From Zhenhengia yiwuensis (lineage in GTDB: Bacteria; Bacillota; Clostridia; Lachnospirales; Cellulosilyticaceae): a stretch of DNA of 64,000 bases. The notes below the pieces were generated by a model. That model worked only from the letters and a program-made list of their open reading frames with translations. It made no database searches and was not told the origin of the DNA. The translations under genes were made by a program, and so were the position numbers. The first letter of the stretch is position 1. Every line of letters starts with the position of its first letter. Below are positions 35,825 through 43,929 of the stretch, one piece after another. The DNA lies in NCBI RefSeq assembly GCF_014384995.1, contig NZ_JACRSY010000011.1, positions 1-64,000 of the forward strand, read 5' to 3'.

Positions 35825-37410
35825 TTTCTCTCTCGTTCTCCACTTATTTTTCTATATTCTGATGGACTTTGCCCTACTGCTTTTTTAAAAGTACTACTAA
35901 AATAATGAGGATCTGCATATCCTACTGCCTCTGAAATCTCATATGTTCTAAGTGGTGTATATTTTAAAAGCCTCTTTGCTTTTTCGATTCTATACTCAGT
36001 AAGATATTGTACAAAGGTCACTCCTACTTCCCTTTTAAAGATATTACTAAAATGACTGGCACTAATATGTACACTATCACATACCATTTTCATAGATAAA
36101 TCAGGCATATTATAGTTTTCTTCTATAAATCCTAAAATATTTTTTATATGCACTTTATTAGGTTTAGCTTGATCATTAATATAATTCATACATCGTTCGT
36201 AAAGTCCCTTAATCCATATTTGCATATCGGATAATGTCTTAAAGTTTTTAATCTCTTCTGTTAAATTAATACCCTCAGAAAATATTTCTGTAATACTTGG
36301 ATCAATTTCCATAAACTTTTTAAATAAAGCACATGCAAGATTCCCCCAAAGTTCCTCTATATCTTTTACAGCCATCTTTCTTTTTCTAACTTCATTGGCT
36401 ATTTTATTAATCACCTGCTCGAAAGCCTCTTTTTGTTCAATACTCTTTATCACTTCACTCTCCCACTGTACCCACTGTGCAAAGTGTACCTTAGTGACTT
36501 CATAAGGCTTGCTGTTCTCAATAATCTTATTAGTTCCTTGAAAGAACCTACTCAGCAACGCATAATAAGCCGTTTGATAAGATGTGCTAATTTCTTCTAT
36601 TTGATTAACTAAAATGCCTACCCCTATAGTTACCGTAATACCTATTAATTCTGTTATAGCACACTTAATATACCGAATTGCCTCATCATACTTATCTTTA
36701 GGGTTTTCCTTTTCATCTGTAAAATAGAGAACTGCATTACATTCTTCTAGTTCAAAAAGTATTCCCCACTTTTTATTCACCACCATTTCACTTACAATGT
36801 TTTGTATTGCAAAATAGGTGAGTTCCTTGTTTTCAATCTGATTATCTGCATCTATTAAAAAAATACCATAAAAAGCTTTATTATAAGGTATATTAGCTTT
36901 AATGCATTTTTTAGCAATCATACTACTTTCAATTTCAGTGAAAACAAGTTCTTCTAAAAGTTTTTGCTGAATAAGTGGTATAGATTGTTCTATTTTATTG
37001 AGTACATCTGCTTCTTTTCGAATCTGTTCTCTTTCTTCATCTAATTTCCCCACTATTGCATAAAGGAGGTTGACCATTTCAGACTTTGTAACAGGCTTTA
37101 AAATATAATCTTGTACACCCATTCTTAAAGCTTGTCTTGCATAGTGGAATTCATCATACCCACTAATTAATATAATTTTAATTAATGGATAATTCTTGGT
37201 TAAAATATGCGCTAAGTCCAACCCATTTAACCTAGGCATATTAATATCTAATAACACGATGTCCGGTAACATTTCTTGTATGAGGAGTAAGCCTTTTTCT
37301 CCATCCTCTGCTGTCCCAATGAGTTCAAGTCCTAATTCTTCCCATGGAATAAGATCTTTCATTCCATCTCTAACTACGGCTTCATCGTCTATAAGTGCAA
37401 TCTTATACAT
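35821..37410 (-). CDS. AraC-type response regulator (YesN-like)
   Basis: A 529-residue response regulator. The N-terminal receiver (about 1-120) has ALIDDEAVV, the phospho-Asp region DIVLLDINMPRLNG and the Lys in DYILKPVTK. The C-terminal AraC DNA-binding domain (about 425-529) shows MVCDSVHISASHFSNIF and YEISEAVGYADPHYFSSTF. The ATG at 37410 has GGTGGA upstream; an earlier in-frame ATG lies in the site itself. It is the first gene of the three-component operon. Targets are not visible; nearby fucU or sulfatase genes are candidates. Confidence 0.93.
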   Translation of the reverse strand: MYKIALIDDEAVVRDGMKDLIPWEELGLELIGTAEDGEKGLLLIQEMLPDIVLLDINMPRLNGLDLAHILTKNYPLIKIILISGYDEFHYARQALRMGVQDYILKPVTKSEMVNLLYAIVGKLDEEREQIRKEADVLNKIEQSIPLIQQKLLEELVFTEIESSMIAKKCIKANIPYNKAFYGIFLIDADNQIENKELTYFAIQNIVSEMVVNKKWGILFELEECNAVLYFTDEKENPKDKYDEAIRYIKCAITELIGITVTIGVGILVNQIEEISTSYQTAYYALLSRFFQGTNKIIENSKPYEVTKVHFAQWVQWESEVIKSIEQKEAFEQVINKIANEVRKRKMAVKDIEELWGNLACALFKKFMEIDPSITEIFSEGINLTEEIKNFKTLSDMQIWIKGLYERCMNYINDQAKPNKVHIKNILGFIEENYNMPDLSMKMVCDSVHISASHFSNIFKREVGVTFVQYLTEYRIEKAKRLLKYTPLRTYEISEAVGYADPHYFSSTFKKAVGQSPSEYRKISGERERK

Positions 37411-37623
37411 AATTCCACCCATACCTTTCTACTCATTCTCTCTTTGTTTCCGTTTTAGTACACTTAGTTAAATTAAATAAATTTATTCAATATATTTTTA
37501 ACTTATTGTATATAATTATATATTATTTTTATTTATAGGTCAAAATTATTTTTATTTTCATATAATAATAACTTAATTAAAACTCTTTATTGGCATCATT
37601 AAAACCATGTTATTTCCTACATA

Positions 37624-37668
37624 ATAAAAGAGGTGAAAACTAGAAAATTCGTTTTCACCTCTTTTATT
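37624..37668. terminator. Terminator after fucU
   Basis: An 18-bp stem (AATAAAAGAGGTGAAAAC with complement) and A/T runs on both sides, 10 bp past the fucU stop at 37678. Confidence 0.9.
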
Positions 37669-37677
37669 AATCCTATA

Positions 37678-38109
37678 TTAATCTACAACCACTCCTTTTT
37701 TAAGGATAATATTAGCATACAAAGCACTCTCACTTGTTGAAACAATAGCATAAGCTTTTTTGGCTCTTTCATAAAAATCAAAGCGTTCAATAAACTCAAT
37801 TTTAGCTTCTTTACCATCATAAGCGGCTATAACTTGCTTATATTCATCCCAAATGGTAGGGACTACAGTGTCTCCAGGCACTACAGACATAAGGCCTACA
37901 GAATGCTGCGCATAGGTGTCTAATGGAAAGAAAGGAAGTATAGCTTCTAAAAGTTCTGTTACAGTATGACCATCACATCTTACTAACCTTTTTGCATAAG
38001 CTGCAGAAGGAAAATTCCCATCAGCAAATACAATCTCATCTCCATGACCCATTTCCATCATAATCTTCATAAGTTCTGGCGTAATAATTGGCGGTATTTT
38101 CTTTAACAT
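37678..38109 (-). CDS. fucU: RbsD/FucU family sugar mutarotase (FucU-like)
   Basis: A 143-residue cytoplasmic protein that would interconvert alpha and beta anomers of L-fucose (or a related sugar). It has the family pattern GHGDEIVFADGNFPS with the catalytic His at about residue 22, and DTVVPTIWDEYK. The length fits FucU. The ATG at 38109 has GGTGAGGG upstream, a site lying inside the 3' end of the fucI remnant. It is the only intact gene of its small unit and ends at a strong terminator. Distinguishing FucU from RbsD is based on length and the fucI remnant. Confidence 0.85.
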   Translation of the reverse strand: MLKKIPPIITPELMKIMMEMGHGDEIVFADGNFPSAAYAKRLVRCDGHTVTELLEAILPFFPLDTYAQHSVGLMSVVPGDTVVPTIWDEYKQVIAAYDGKEAKIEFIERFDFYERAKKAYAIVSTSESALYANIILKKGVVVD

Positions 38110-38267
38110 AAATTCACCCTCACCTTAACATTTTTTATAAAGTTGTCCAAAATTTTTGGACGAAATACTTTTTCTTCTGGCACGCTGTGCATAGCCACTG
38201 GAATTCTAAGCATTGATGCTAATGGAATAAGATCTGCACCAATATGTTCATAGCTAATTGCACCCTC
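38103..38267 (-). pseudogene. fucI: L-fucose isomerase remnant (3' end only)
   Basis: An open frame of 54 codons without its own proper start encodes GADLIPLASMLRIPVAMHSV and then EEKVFRPK. This matches, from memory, the conserved C-terminal region of L-fucose isomerase (GAD..TLASMLRIP..MHNV..YRP). The remaining 90% of the gene is missing. Beyond RPK the similarity stops and the frame runs into the fucU start. A good AGGAGG lies at the upstream edge and an extended -10 promoter further up, so an internal deletion that kept promoter and ribosome site is the simplest reading. Confidence 0.75.
38145..38161. repeat. 17-bp perfect palindrome inside the fucI remnant
   Basis: GTCCAAAATTTTTGGAC: 8-bp arms around one base. 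It lies exactly where similarity to fucose isomerase ends. Confidence 0.6.
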
Positions 38268-38312
38268 CTAGTTTAATAAAGCCTTGTTAATTCTATTATT
38301 AAAACTGGTTTT

Positions 38313-38321
38313 ATTATACCA
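38313..38321 (-). promoter_or_regulatory. Extended -10 promoter upstream of the fucI remnant/fucU
   Basis: TGGTATAAT on the minus strand at 38321-38313, an extended -10; no good -35 is present. It is about 45 bp upstream of the AGGAGG that precedes the remnant. Confidence 0.45.
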
Positions 38322-38396
38322 ATATAAGTTTCTAAATACTGGGTATTTTTTTATGTAAAAAGTTTATTATTTTGCACTCATTAGATAGCTGTATAA

Positions 38397-38428
38397 AAAT
38401 AAGGAGGAATTTTCATCCTTCCTTATTT
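38397..38428 (-). terminator. Terminator of the propanediol microcompartment operon
   Basis: Stem AAATAAGGA.GGA / TCC..TCCTTATTT directly after pduT, followed on the minus strand by TTTATAC. Confidence 0.7.
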
Positions 38429-38435
38429 CCTCTCC

Positions 38436-38990
38436 TTAAAGCATTTCCCATAATACCGGGTCTGGACTTGGAATAACTGCACTATGTAAGAATAGCCCTT
38501 CTTCTACAAGAATCGATTCTGCTTTTTTCATGGAGGCCTCTACTGCGGCGATTTCTCCTGCAAAAATAGCATAAGATTTACCTGTCATCCCCCTTGCAAG
38601 CCTTAACTCAATAAGCCTTACAGGACTCGTTTTCACAATTTCATCTGCTACACCTACCATAGAAGCTACAGCATAACCTTCTAAAATACCTATAGCAGCT
38701 AGATTTTCTTTATCACAGGTTCCATAAATAGCTGCGAATAAACTTTGATCTGGATTGCCTAATAGATAAGAATCTACAAGCACTTCATCAAAAGGTGCTA
38801 TTCTACCTACTTTGACTGCTGCTTCTACAGAAGATAGCTTACCTGTAAACATGACAAGATATTTCCCTGGACATACTGCCTGCATCATCATCATCCGTAT
38901 ATCAGCCGCCTTTAGCATACTATCAGCCGCTTTCATACCGATAGCTACTGATCTATATTCCATAATCCCTAATGATTTATATTCATCCAC
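38436..38990 (-). CDS. pduT: Trimeric BMC shell protein with Fe-S site (PduT)
   Basis: A 184-residue protein with two tandem BMC domains (about 5-85 and 95-180), forming a pseudohexameric trimer. In PduT a Cys from each subunit binds a central 4Fe-4S cluster that passes electrons across the shell; Cys40 in AVCPGKY is in the right place. The GTG start at 38990 has AAGGAGGG upstream, and the PduS stop is only 3 bp away. Last gene of the operon, with its terminator. It is the only tandem-BMC shell protein in this operon. Confidence 0.9.
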   Translation of the reverse strand: MDEYKSLGIMEYRSVAIGMKAADSMLKAADIRMMMMQAVCPGKYLVMFTGKLSSVEAAVKVGRIAPFDEVLVDSYLLGNPDQSLFAAIYGTCDKENLAAIGILEGYAVASMVGVADEIVKTSPVRLIELRLARGMTGKSYAIFAGEIAAVEASMKKAESILVEEGLFLHSAVIPSPDPVLWEML

Positions 38991-38993
38991 CTA

Positions 38994-40337
38994 CTATCTT
39001 CCCTCCTTATCATCTAAGCTTTCTATTATAATTTGATCTTCTTGAACGCAAAGAACCTTGCCTGTAACACTTGCATGGATATTAGCACTTATGCCTCCCT
39101 CATCCATTTGCGCAATTAAACTACCTACTTCTACTTGATCACCAGCCTGTACCAGTACCTTTGCCTTTTTACCTATATGCTGGCTAGTTGAAATCGTTAC
39201 TCTGGATGGTATGAGTGTGATTTCATCCCACTGGGCTTTTTGGTCATACTGACTAAGTCCTATTCTACTCGTTAATCTACTTGCTACCACTTTTGTACCT
39301 ATCTCCTTCTTAGGTATAGGATTAAGATCTTTAATTCCTCTTTCACCATGGGCCAAAAGCTCCTTTTTAATAAGTGCCATAAACTTACTTGGTGAAAGTT
39401 CATGGTGGCAAGCAAAATAAGAACATACGTTACATCCACAACAGCCTAGTGCTGTTTCTATCCCTTCATAATGTGTTGTAAGTCCATTAGCAATCGCATT
39501 CATCACCTTATGAGGTTCTACTTTATGTCCTAATCTATTTCTTGGGCATAAATCTGTACACATACGGCACTGTGAACATGAAGACATCGCTCTTTTAACT
39601 GCACTCATATCAGGACTACCTTTAAGTTTATGAAGTATATGATCTTGAGGTAATATAAGTATACCCTTTGTGGTTTTTGTGATAAGTGTATCTAAATCTC
39701 CAAACTGCCCCATCATAGGACCTCCTACTAGAATACTCTTATCTTCTAGATCTTCTATTCCTATAAGCTTAAGGAGTTCTCTTACCTTTATTCCAATAGG
39801 TGCTTTAACTACCTTAGGATTTGGCACTACACCTCCTACCGTCATATAGGTATGGGTCACAGGTTCACCATTCCTTAAACACCTTTCTATATTCAGAAGT
39901 GTTTCTACATTGATTTCTACTACTTTTTGGCTAACTGGTAATTCACCTCGTGGAATAACTCTTCCTGTACATTCATAAATTAAAGTAACCTCATCGCCAA
40001 CAGGATAAATATTATCCACTGCTTGAATATGTATTTCGGGATATCTCTGGGTATAATCCCTAAGTGTACTAATTAGCTCGTTATACTTTTTCTTAATACC
40101 AATAATACCTTGTTTAATCTCACAAATTTCTAGTAGCTCATGTAAAGTATCAATAAGCTCTTTCCCAAAGTGTGTAAGAATCTGGTAATCTGTATAAAGT
40201 AATGGCTCACATTCTGCACCATTAATAATCAAATAATCCATCCCTTTAGCTAACTTGAATTGTGTAGGAAAACCAGCTCCTCCAGCTCCTACAATTCCTG
40301 CCTTTGCAATCTGCTCTTTTAATACTTCATAGTTCAT
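38994..40337 (-). CDS. pduS: Cobalamin reductase-like RnfC/PduS flavo-Fe-S protein
   Basis: A 447-residue redox protein of the PduS/RnfC family, thought to reduce cob(III)alamin for the adenosyltransferase and to exchange electrons with PduT. It shows the flavin/NADH part (GIVGAGGAGFPTQFK at the start, NGAECEPLLYTD), then two 4Fe-4S motifs: CSQCRMCTDLCPR and CCGCNVCSYFACHH, at about 255-305. A lipoyl-like barrel ends the protein. The start has AAAGGAGGT upstream. It is followed directly by pduT, which fits their physical pairing. Confidence 0.93.
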   Translation of the reverse strand: MNYEVLKEQIAKAGIVGAGGAGFPTQFKLAKGMDYLIINGAECEPLLYTDYQILTHFGKELIDTLHELLEICEIKQGIIGIKKKYNELISTLRDYTQRYPEIHIQAVDNIYPVGDEVTLIYECTGRVIPRGELPVSQKVVEINVETLLNIERCLRNGEPVTHTYMTVGGVVPNPKVVKAPIGIKVRELLKLIGIEDLEDKSILVGGPMMGQFGDLDTLITKTTKGILILPQDHILHKLKGSPDMSAVKRAMSSCSQCRMCTDLCPRNRLGHKVEPHKVMNAIANGLTTHYEGIETALGCCGCNVCSYFACHHELSPSKFMALIKKELLAHGERGIKDLNPIPKKEIGTKVVASRLTSRIGLSQYDQKAQWDEITLIPSRVTISTSQHIGKKAKVLVQAGDQVEVGSLIAQMDEGGISANIHASVTGKVLCVQEDQIIIESLDDKEGR

Positions 40338-40350
40338 ATACCCACCTCCT

Positions 40351-40629
40351 TTACAATCTATCTAATATAAAATTACTGCCTTCATCTACAATACCTACAA
40401 TAGCTGCATCTACTGGGGCGCGGTCATGACTTGTTGCATACCTTGCACTAGTGCCTGTTACAACAAGTACAGTCTCCCCTACTCCTGCACCCACCACATC
40501 TATGGCTACAATTGTATTTTTTCCCTCTGCTGTCTTCTGTAAGGATTCTACAATTAAAAATTTATTTCCTACTAGCGCTTCATGCTTTCTTGTAGAAACG
40601 ATACTCCCTACTACCTTACCAATAATCAT
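40351..40629 (-). CDS. pduN: BMC vertex protein (PduN/EutN/CcmL type)
   Basis: A 92-residue BMC-P pentamer subunit that caps the vertices of the shell. It begins MIIGKVVGSIVSTRKHEALVG and contains DVVGAGVGETVLVVTG, both typical of the EutN/CcmL family. The start has AGGGGTGAG upstream. It lies between pduL and pduS. One vertex gene is enough for a closed shell. Confidence 0.93.
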   Translation of the reverse strand: MIIGKVVGSIVSTRKHEALVGNKFLIVESLQKTAEGKNTIVAIDVVGAGVGETVLVVTGTSARYATSHDRAPVDAAIVGIVDEGSNFILDRL

Positions 40630-40649
40630 TCTCGCTCACCCCTTTATAT

Positions 40650-41243
40650 TTAGCTCATAATATATGCTGCACTTTTACAAGTTACACCTAAAGCATTGGC
40701 TTCATCTGTATCAATATGCATTTCTAGTGTGAAACTAGGATCTACTCTAATTTGTACATGATTTAAGATCCCCTCACGCTCTTCACCAATACGTACGCTA
40801 ATCACCTGATTATTATAAAGACCAAAGGCTTTGGCATCTTCTGCATTCATATGAATATGACGTTTTGCTATAATACACCCTTCACTTAGATGAACAGCAC
40901 CCTTCGGTCCTACAAGAGTAATAGGTGCAGACCCCTTAATATTACCTGATTCACGAATAGGTGGTGCAATACCTAATTTAACTGCATCTGTCTTTGCAAG
41001 TTCCACCTGAGTCTCTTTTCTAATAGGCCCTAACACACGTACATTTTCAATTACTCTTAGATTGGTTCCTACAAGTGTTACCCTCTCTTCAGCTGCATAT
41101 TGTCCGCCCATCAGTTCTTTTTTAGGATGAAGCGTAGCACCTTCTCCAAATAAAATTTCTAGATGTTCCTTTGATAAATGCAGATGTCTTGCAGAGACTC
41201 CAATCGGTACTGTAATGATTTGTTCTATATTACAATGCTCCAA
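40650..41243 (-). CDS. pduL: Phosphate propanoyltransferase PduL
   Basis: A 197-residue enzyme that converts propionyl-CoA and phosphate to propionyl-phosphate and CoA, recycling CoA in the compartment. Two PduL beta-barrel repeats contain the zinc-binding patterns VSARHLHLS (about 18) and IAKRHIHM (about 128). The TTG start at 41243 follows AAGGAGGTAGC. The N-terminus before the first barrel is only about 10 residues, too short for a usual encapsulation helix, so packaging by another route or a cytosolic location is possible. A propionate kinase is not in the window. Confidence 0.93.
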   Translation of the reverse strand: MEHCNIEQIITVPIGVSARHLHLSKEHLEILFGEGATLHPKKELMGGQYAAEERVTLVGTNLRVIENVRVLGPIRKETQVELAKTDAVKLGIAPPIRESGNIKGSAPITLVGPKGAVHLSEGCIIAKRHIHMNAEDAKAFGLYNNQVISVRIGEEREGILNHVQIRVDPSFTLEMHIDTDEANALGVTCKSAAYIMS

Positions 41244-41294
41244 CCTTGCTACCTCCTTGAAATTTGCAGTTTTCTAATTGTTTATGAAGTAAAA

Positions 41295-41320
41295 GGCAGG
41301 AGAAATGATTTCTGCCTGCC
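41295..41320 (-). terminator. Intra-operon hairpin between shell genes and pduL
   Basis: On the minus strand GGCAGG-C-AGAAA pairs with TTTCT-CCTGCC, followed by TTTTACTTC. It is a weak terminator-like or RNA-stabilising hairpin within the operon. Confidence 0.5.
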
Positions 41321-41350
41321 ACTTCTAGGAATTCGTTTGTACTTTATAAA

Positions 41351-41773
41351 TTAAAATTTAGGAAGAATTTTTTCAATGTCTTCATGTGGTCTTGGAATAA
41401 CATGTGTTGCAACAACTTCACCAAGTCTACCTGCTACTGCTGCGCCTGCTTCTACTGCAGCTTTAACCGCACCTACGTCTCCCCTTACCATAACTGTTAC
41501 AAGACCTGAACCAATTTTTTCTGTTCCAACTAATGTTACATCTGCTGCTTTAAGCATAGCATCTGCTGCCTCTGTAATTGCTACTAAACCTCTTGTTTCA
41601 ATCATTCCTAATGCCTGACTACCCATAATCTTTTTCTCCTCTCTCACTTTAGCCACTTCTGGCCTATTTTCTTCTACTACTTTAACTGTTTCTAAACTAT
41701 CCCCAGTATCCTCTGTTACCTGAATACTTTTCTTTTTAGTTTTTGGTGATTTTTCTTCTGCCACTTTTTTCAC
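41351..41773 (-). CDS. BMC-H hexameric shell protein with N-terminal extension and possible internal start
   Basis: A single BMC domain (GMIETRGLVAITEAADAMLKAADVTL) preceded by about 49 charged residues rich in Lys and Glu. The GTG at 41773 follows the previous stop directly, with weak GAGAGTG, and a GTG at 41764 after AGGTGA is an alternative. A further ATG at 41626, just before the domain (MGSQALGMIETRG), has its own GAGAGGAG site nine bases upstream and would give a normal 91-residue PduA/J-type protein. Two products are likely, as known for PduB and PduB'. The domain resembles that of 42086-42367. Confidence 0.88.
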   Translation of the reverse strand: MKKVAEEKSPKTKKKSIQVTEDTGDSLETVKVVEENRPEVAKVREEKKIMGSQALGMIETRGLVAITEAADAMLKAADVTLVGTEKIGSGLVTVMVRGDVGAVKAAVEAGAAVAGRLGEVVATHVIPRPHEDIEKILPKF

Positions 41774-42064
41774 CTACACTCTCAGTTTTCTTGCACTATG
41801 TAAAAGTACTTTTTGTACTTCTTCATGAGGGTTATTAATGATTGCAACTGCCGCTACTTTACCCACTTTCTCAGTTGCTACTTTACCATACTCAATAGCT
41901 TCCTTTACATCCGCAACACTTCCTTGCACTACAATGCTTACAAGCCTTCCTCCTAGTGCTTTTTCTGTTGTTACCAATGTTACATCAGACGCCTTCGCCA
42001 TAGCATCTAACGCAACTATAGAGGCCACATTGGATGCTACTTCTAAAATGCCGATTGCTTTCAT
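41774..42064 (-). CDS. BMC-H hexameric shell protein
   Basis: A 96-residue single-BMC-domain protein, MKAIGILEVASNVASIVALDAMAKASDVTL, which should form hexameric facet tiles. It is the most divergent of the three compact shell proteins here. Its stop is followed directly by the GTG of the next gene, so translation is probably coupled. A basic tail (SARKLRV) ends it. The exact Pdu letter cannot be assigned. Confidence 0.9.
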   Translation of the reverse strand: MKAIGILEVASNVASIVALDAMAKASDVTLVTTEKALGGRLVSIVVQGSVADVKEAIEYGKVATEKVGKVAAVAIINNPHEEVQKVLLHSARKLRV

Positions 42065-42085
42065 CCTATCACTCTCTTTTATGCC

Positions 42086-42367
42086 TTATTTTTGTATTGG
42101 TAAAATACTTGCAATATCCCCATGTGGCCTTGGAATAACATGTACTGCTACTAATTCTCCAAGTCTCCCCGCCGCATCTGCGCCAACTTCTGTTGCAGCT
42201 TTTACAGCACCTACATCACCTTGTACCATAACTGTAATAAGACCTGAACCAATTTTTTCTGTTCCAATTAATGTTACATCTGCTGCTTTCACCATTGCGT
42301 CTGCCGCCTCGATTGCTGCTACTAAGCCTCTTGTTTCTACCATTCCTAATGCTTCTTGTTTCATCAT
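42086..42367 (-). CDS. pduA: BMC-H shell protein, PduA/PduJ type
   Basis: A 93-residue single BMC domain: EALGMVETRGLVAAIEAADAMVKAADVTL then GSGLITVMVQGDVGAVKAATE and HVIPRPHGDI, the canonical PduA/J pattern. Such proteins are the main facet tiles and their central pore lets propanediol through. The start has AGGAGGAATGT upstream. Whether A or J cannot be told; the symbol is used for the type. Confidence 0.93.
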   Translation of the reverse strand: MMKQEALGMVETRGLVAAIEAADAMVKAADVTLIGTEKIGSGLITVMVQGDVGAVKAATEVGADAAGRLGELVAVHVIPRPHGDIASILPIQK

Positions 42368-42405
42368 ACATTCCTCCTATATTCTTTTATTTAGTATGGT
42401 TACTT

Positions 42406-42711
42406 TTATAAACAATTAATTGCTAGCATCTTTTCTAAGCCTTCATCCGGGCTTGCAATAACACGTGCTACTACATAGCCTGCAAGTTCTTCACTTGCTC
42501 TTTTGGCTGCATCAATACCTGCTGTGACATCTGCTACATTTCCTCTTAACTTTACCATAATAAGTAGTGGCACTTCTAAACTCTCTGCATTAGCAGGTTT
42601 ATTCTTATCAATGTACTCTACCGTTACATCTGCTGCTTTACAAGCTGCATCAATAGCATAGAGCGCCGTGGCTAAACCATAAATTTCAATTAACCCTACT
42701 GCCTTTCCCAT
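42406..42711 (-). CDS. BMC-H hexameric shell protein with loop insertion
   Basis: A 101-residue single BMC domain: AVGLIEIYGLATALYAIDAACKAADVTVEYIDKN. A roughly 10-residue insertion (NKPANAESLEVP) follows the second strand, compared with the canonical type. The start has AGGAGGCCAT upstream, overlapping the dehydrogenase stop. The first of four consecutive shell genes. The insertion lies near the pore-facing surface in this fold, which may give it a different permeability (inference). Confidence 0.9.
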   Translation of the reverse strand: MGKAVGLIEIYGLATALYAIDAACKAADVTVEYIDKNKPANAESLEVPLLIMVKLRGNVADVTAGIDAAKRASEELAGYVVARVIASPDEGLEKMLAINCL

Positions 42712-42719
42712 ATGGCCTC

Positions 42720-43919
42720 CTACCTATTGACATAAGCTACTTTAATACCTTGTAACTTCATATTCACTTCCATGGCTTCATTAAGCTCATCTAAGCTAAA
42801 TTTATGTGTGATCAGCTTTTCTACTGGAAGACCAATTCCTTTTGCTCTTCTTAGGAAGTCAAGTGTCGTTACATAGTCTTTAAATGTATAAGTCCATGAC
42901 CCTACTACTGTAATTTCTTTTTGGCAGAAATCCCAATGAGGATTAATAGTAGCATTTCCATTATCTACAAAGAATCCAACTTCACAAAGGCCACCACCTC
43001 TGCGGATGAATTTATAAATATTTCCTGCTGCACTTGGTACTCCTGTACATTGGAAAGCAAAATCTACTCCACCATCTGTTACTTCGTGTACTGCGTCACA
43101 CATGGTTTCAAAATCCTTATAGTTTTTAAAATTAAAAGTATAATCTGCTCCTAAGTCCTTAGCATAACCAAGTCTTTGGTCATCCCCATCTATTGCAATA
43201 ATGTTTTGAATGCCCATTGTTCTTAATACAGTAAGTACTAAAAGTCCAATTGGTCCACACCCTTGAATGAGTACTTTACTATCAAAACGAAGTAGTTGAG
43301 TTGTTTTTGCTCTTTCTACTGCATGAACTGCAACAGCAGCTGGCTCAATAAGAATACGCTCATCGAGCCCCATATCACTTACATTAAAAATAGAAGAATT
43401 TTTACGAAGAATAATATAATCGCCAAACCATCCATTGAAACGGTATTCATCATCTGGAAGAAGACCATATACTTCTGCTTTGCTACTTAAGTTAGCGCGT
43501 TCTGGTTTAAGTGTTGTAAACTCATCACTACCTGCAAGTGTTACAGAAGTTACAACTTTATCTCCTACACGAAGTGGCTTGCCAACCATATCTTTTGTAA
43601 CATTTTTACCGATTTTAATAATTTCCCCTGTTCCTTCATGGCCAAGCACAACTGGAATAAGTCCAAATGGATCGTTTTTGTATTCATGAACATCTGTTCC
43701 GCATACACCACATCCTTCAATCTTAACAAGCACTTCATCATCTGTAATTTCTGGAATATCAAAAGTCTTTACTTCAATTTTTTGTTTTTCTACTAAGTAA
43801 GCTACCCTACCTGATTTTCCATGACCCACTGAAGAAGCTACTTGAACTTCATTGTTTTGTAAACTTGCCATAACTTGTTTAACAATTTCTTCAATATTAT
43901 TGATTGTATACTTTTCCAT
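42720..43919 (-). CDS. Zinc-type alcohol dehydrogenase with encapsulation helix
   Basis: A 399-residue medium-chain, Zn-dependent dehydrogenase. Catalytic zinc motifs are GCGVCGTDVHEYK and VVLGHEGTGEI, with Rossmann GCGPIGLLV. The first 25 residues (NNIEEIVKQVMASL) form an amphipathic encapsulation-type helix ahead of the enzyme. It would reduce propanal to 1-propanol, recycling NAD+, and could also reduce lactaldehyde to propanediol. Pdu operons usually use an iron-type PduQ instead, so this is a functional replacement. The second ATG at 43919 fits GGGGGAG spacing best. Confidence 0.85.
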   Translation of the reverse strand: MEKYTINNIEEIVKQVMASLQNNEVQVASSVGHGKSGRVAYLVEKQKIEVKTFDIPEITDDEVLVKIEGCGVCGTDVHEYKNDPFGLIPVVLGHEGTGEIIKIGKNVTKDMVGKPLRVGDKVVTSVTLAGSDEFTTLKPERANLSSKAEVYGLLPDDEYRFNGWFGDYIILRKNSSIFNVSDMGLDERILIEPAAVAVHAVERAKTTQLLRFDSKVLIQGCGPIGLLVLTVLRTMGIQNIIAIDGDDQRLGYAKDLGADYTFNFKNYKDFETMCDAVHEVTDGGVDFAFQCTGVPSAAGNIYKFIRRGGGLCEVGFFVDNGNATINPHWDFCQKEITVVGSWTYTFKDYVTTLDFLRRAKGIGLPVEKLITHKFSLDELNEAMEVNMKLQGIKVAYVNR

Positions 43920-43929
43920 CATGCTCCCC

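Noticed and set aside
38225..38257. 10-codon ORF (MNILVQILFH) after the AGGAGG at the fucI remnant
   Set aside because: It is in a different frame from the FucI-like sequence and has no recognisable product; probably a by-product of the deletion.
41838..42419. 193-residue plus-strand ORF across the shell genes
   Set aside because: Its Ala/Ser/Thr-rich low-complexity sequence is the mirror of Ala/Val-rich BMC codons; the minus strand holds two clear BMC genes.
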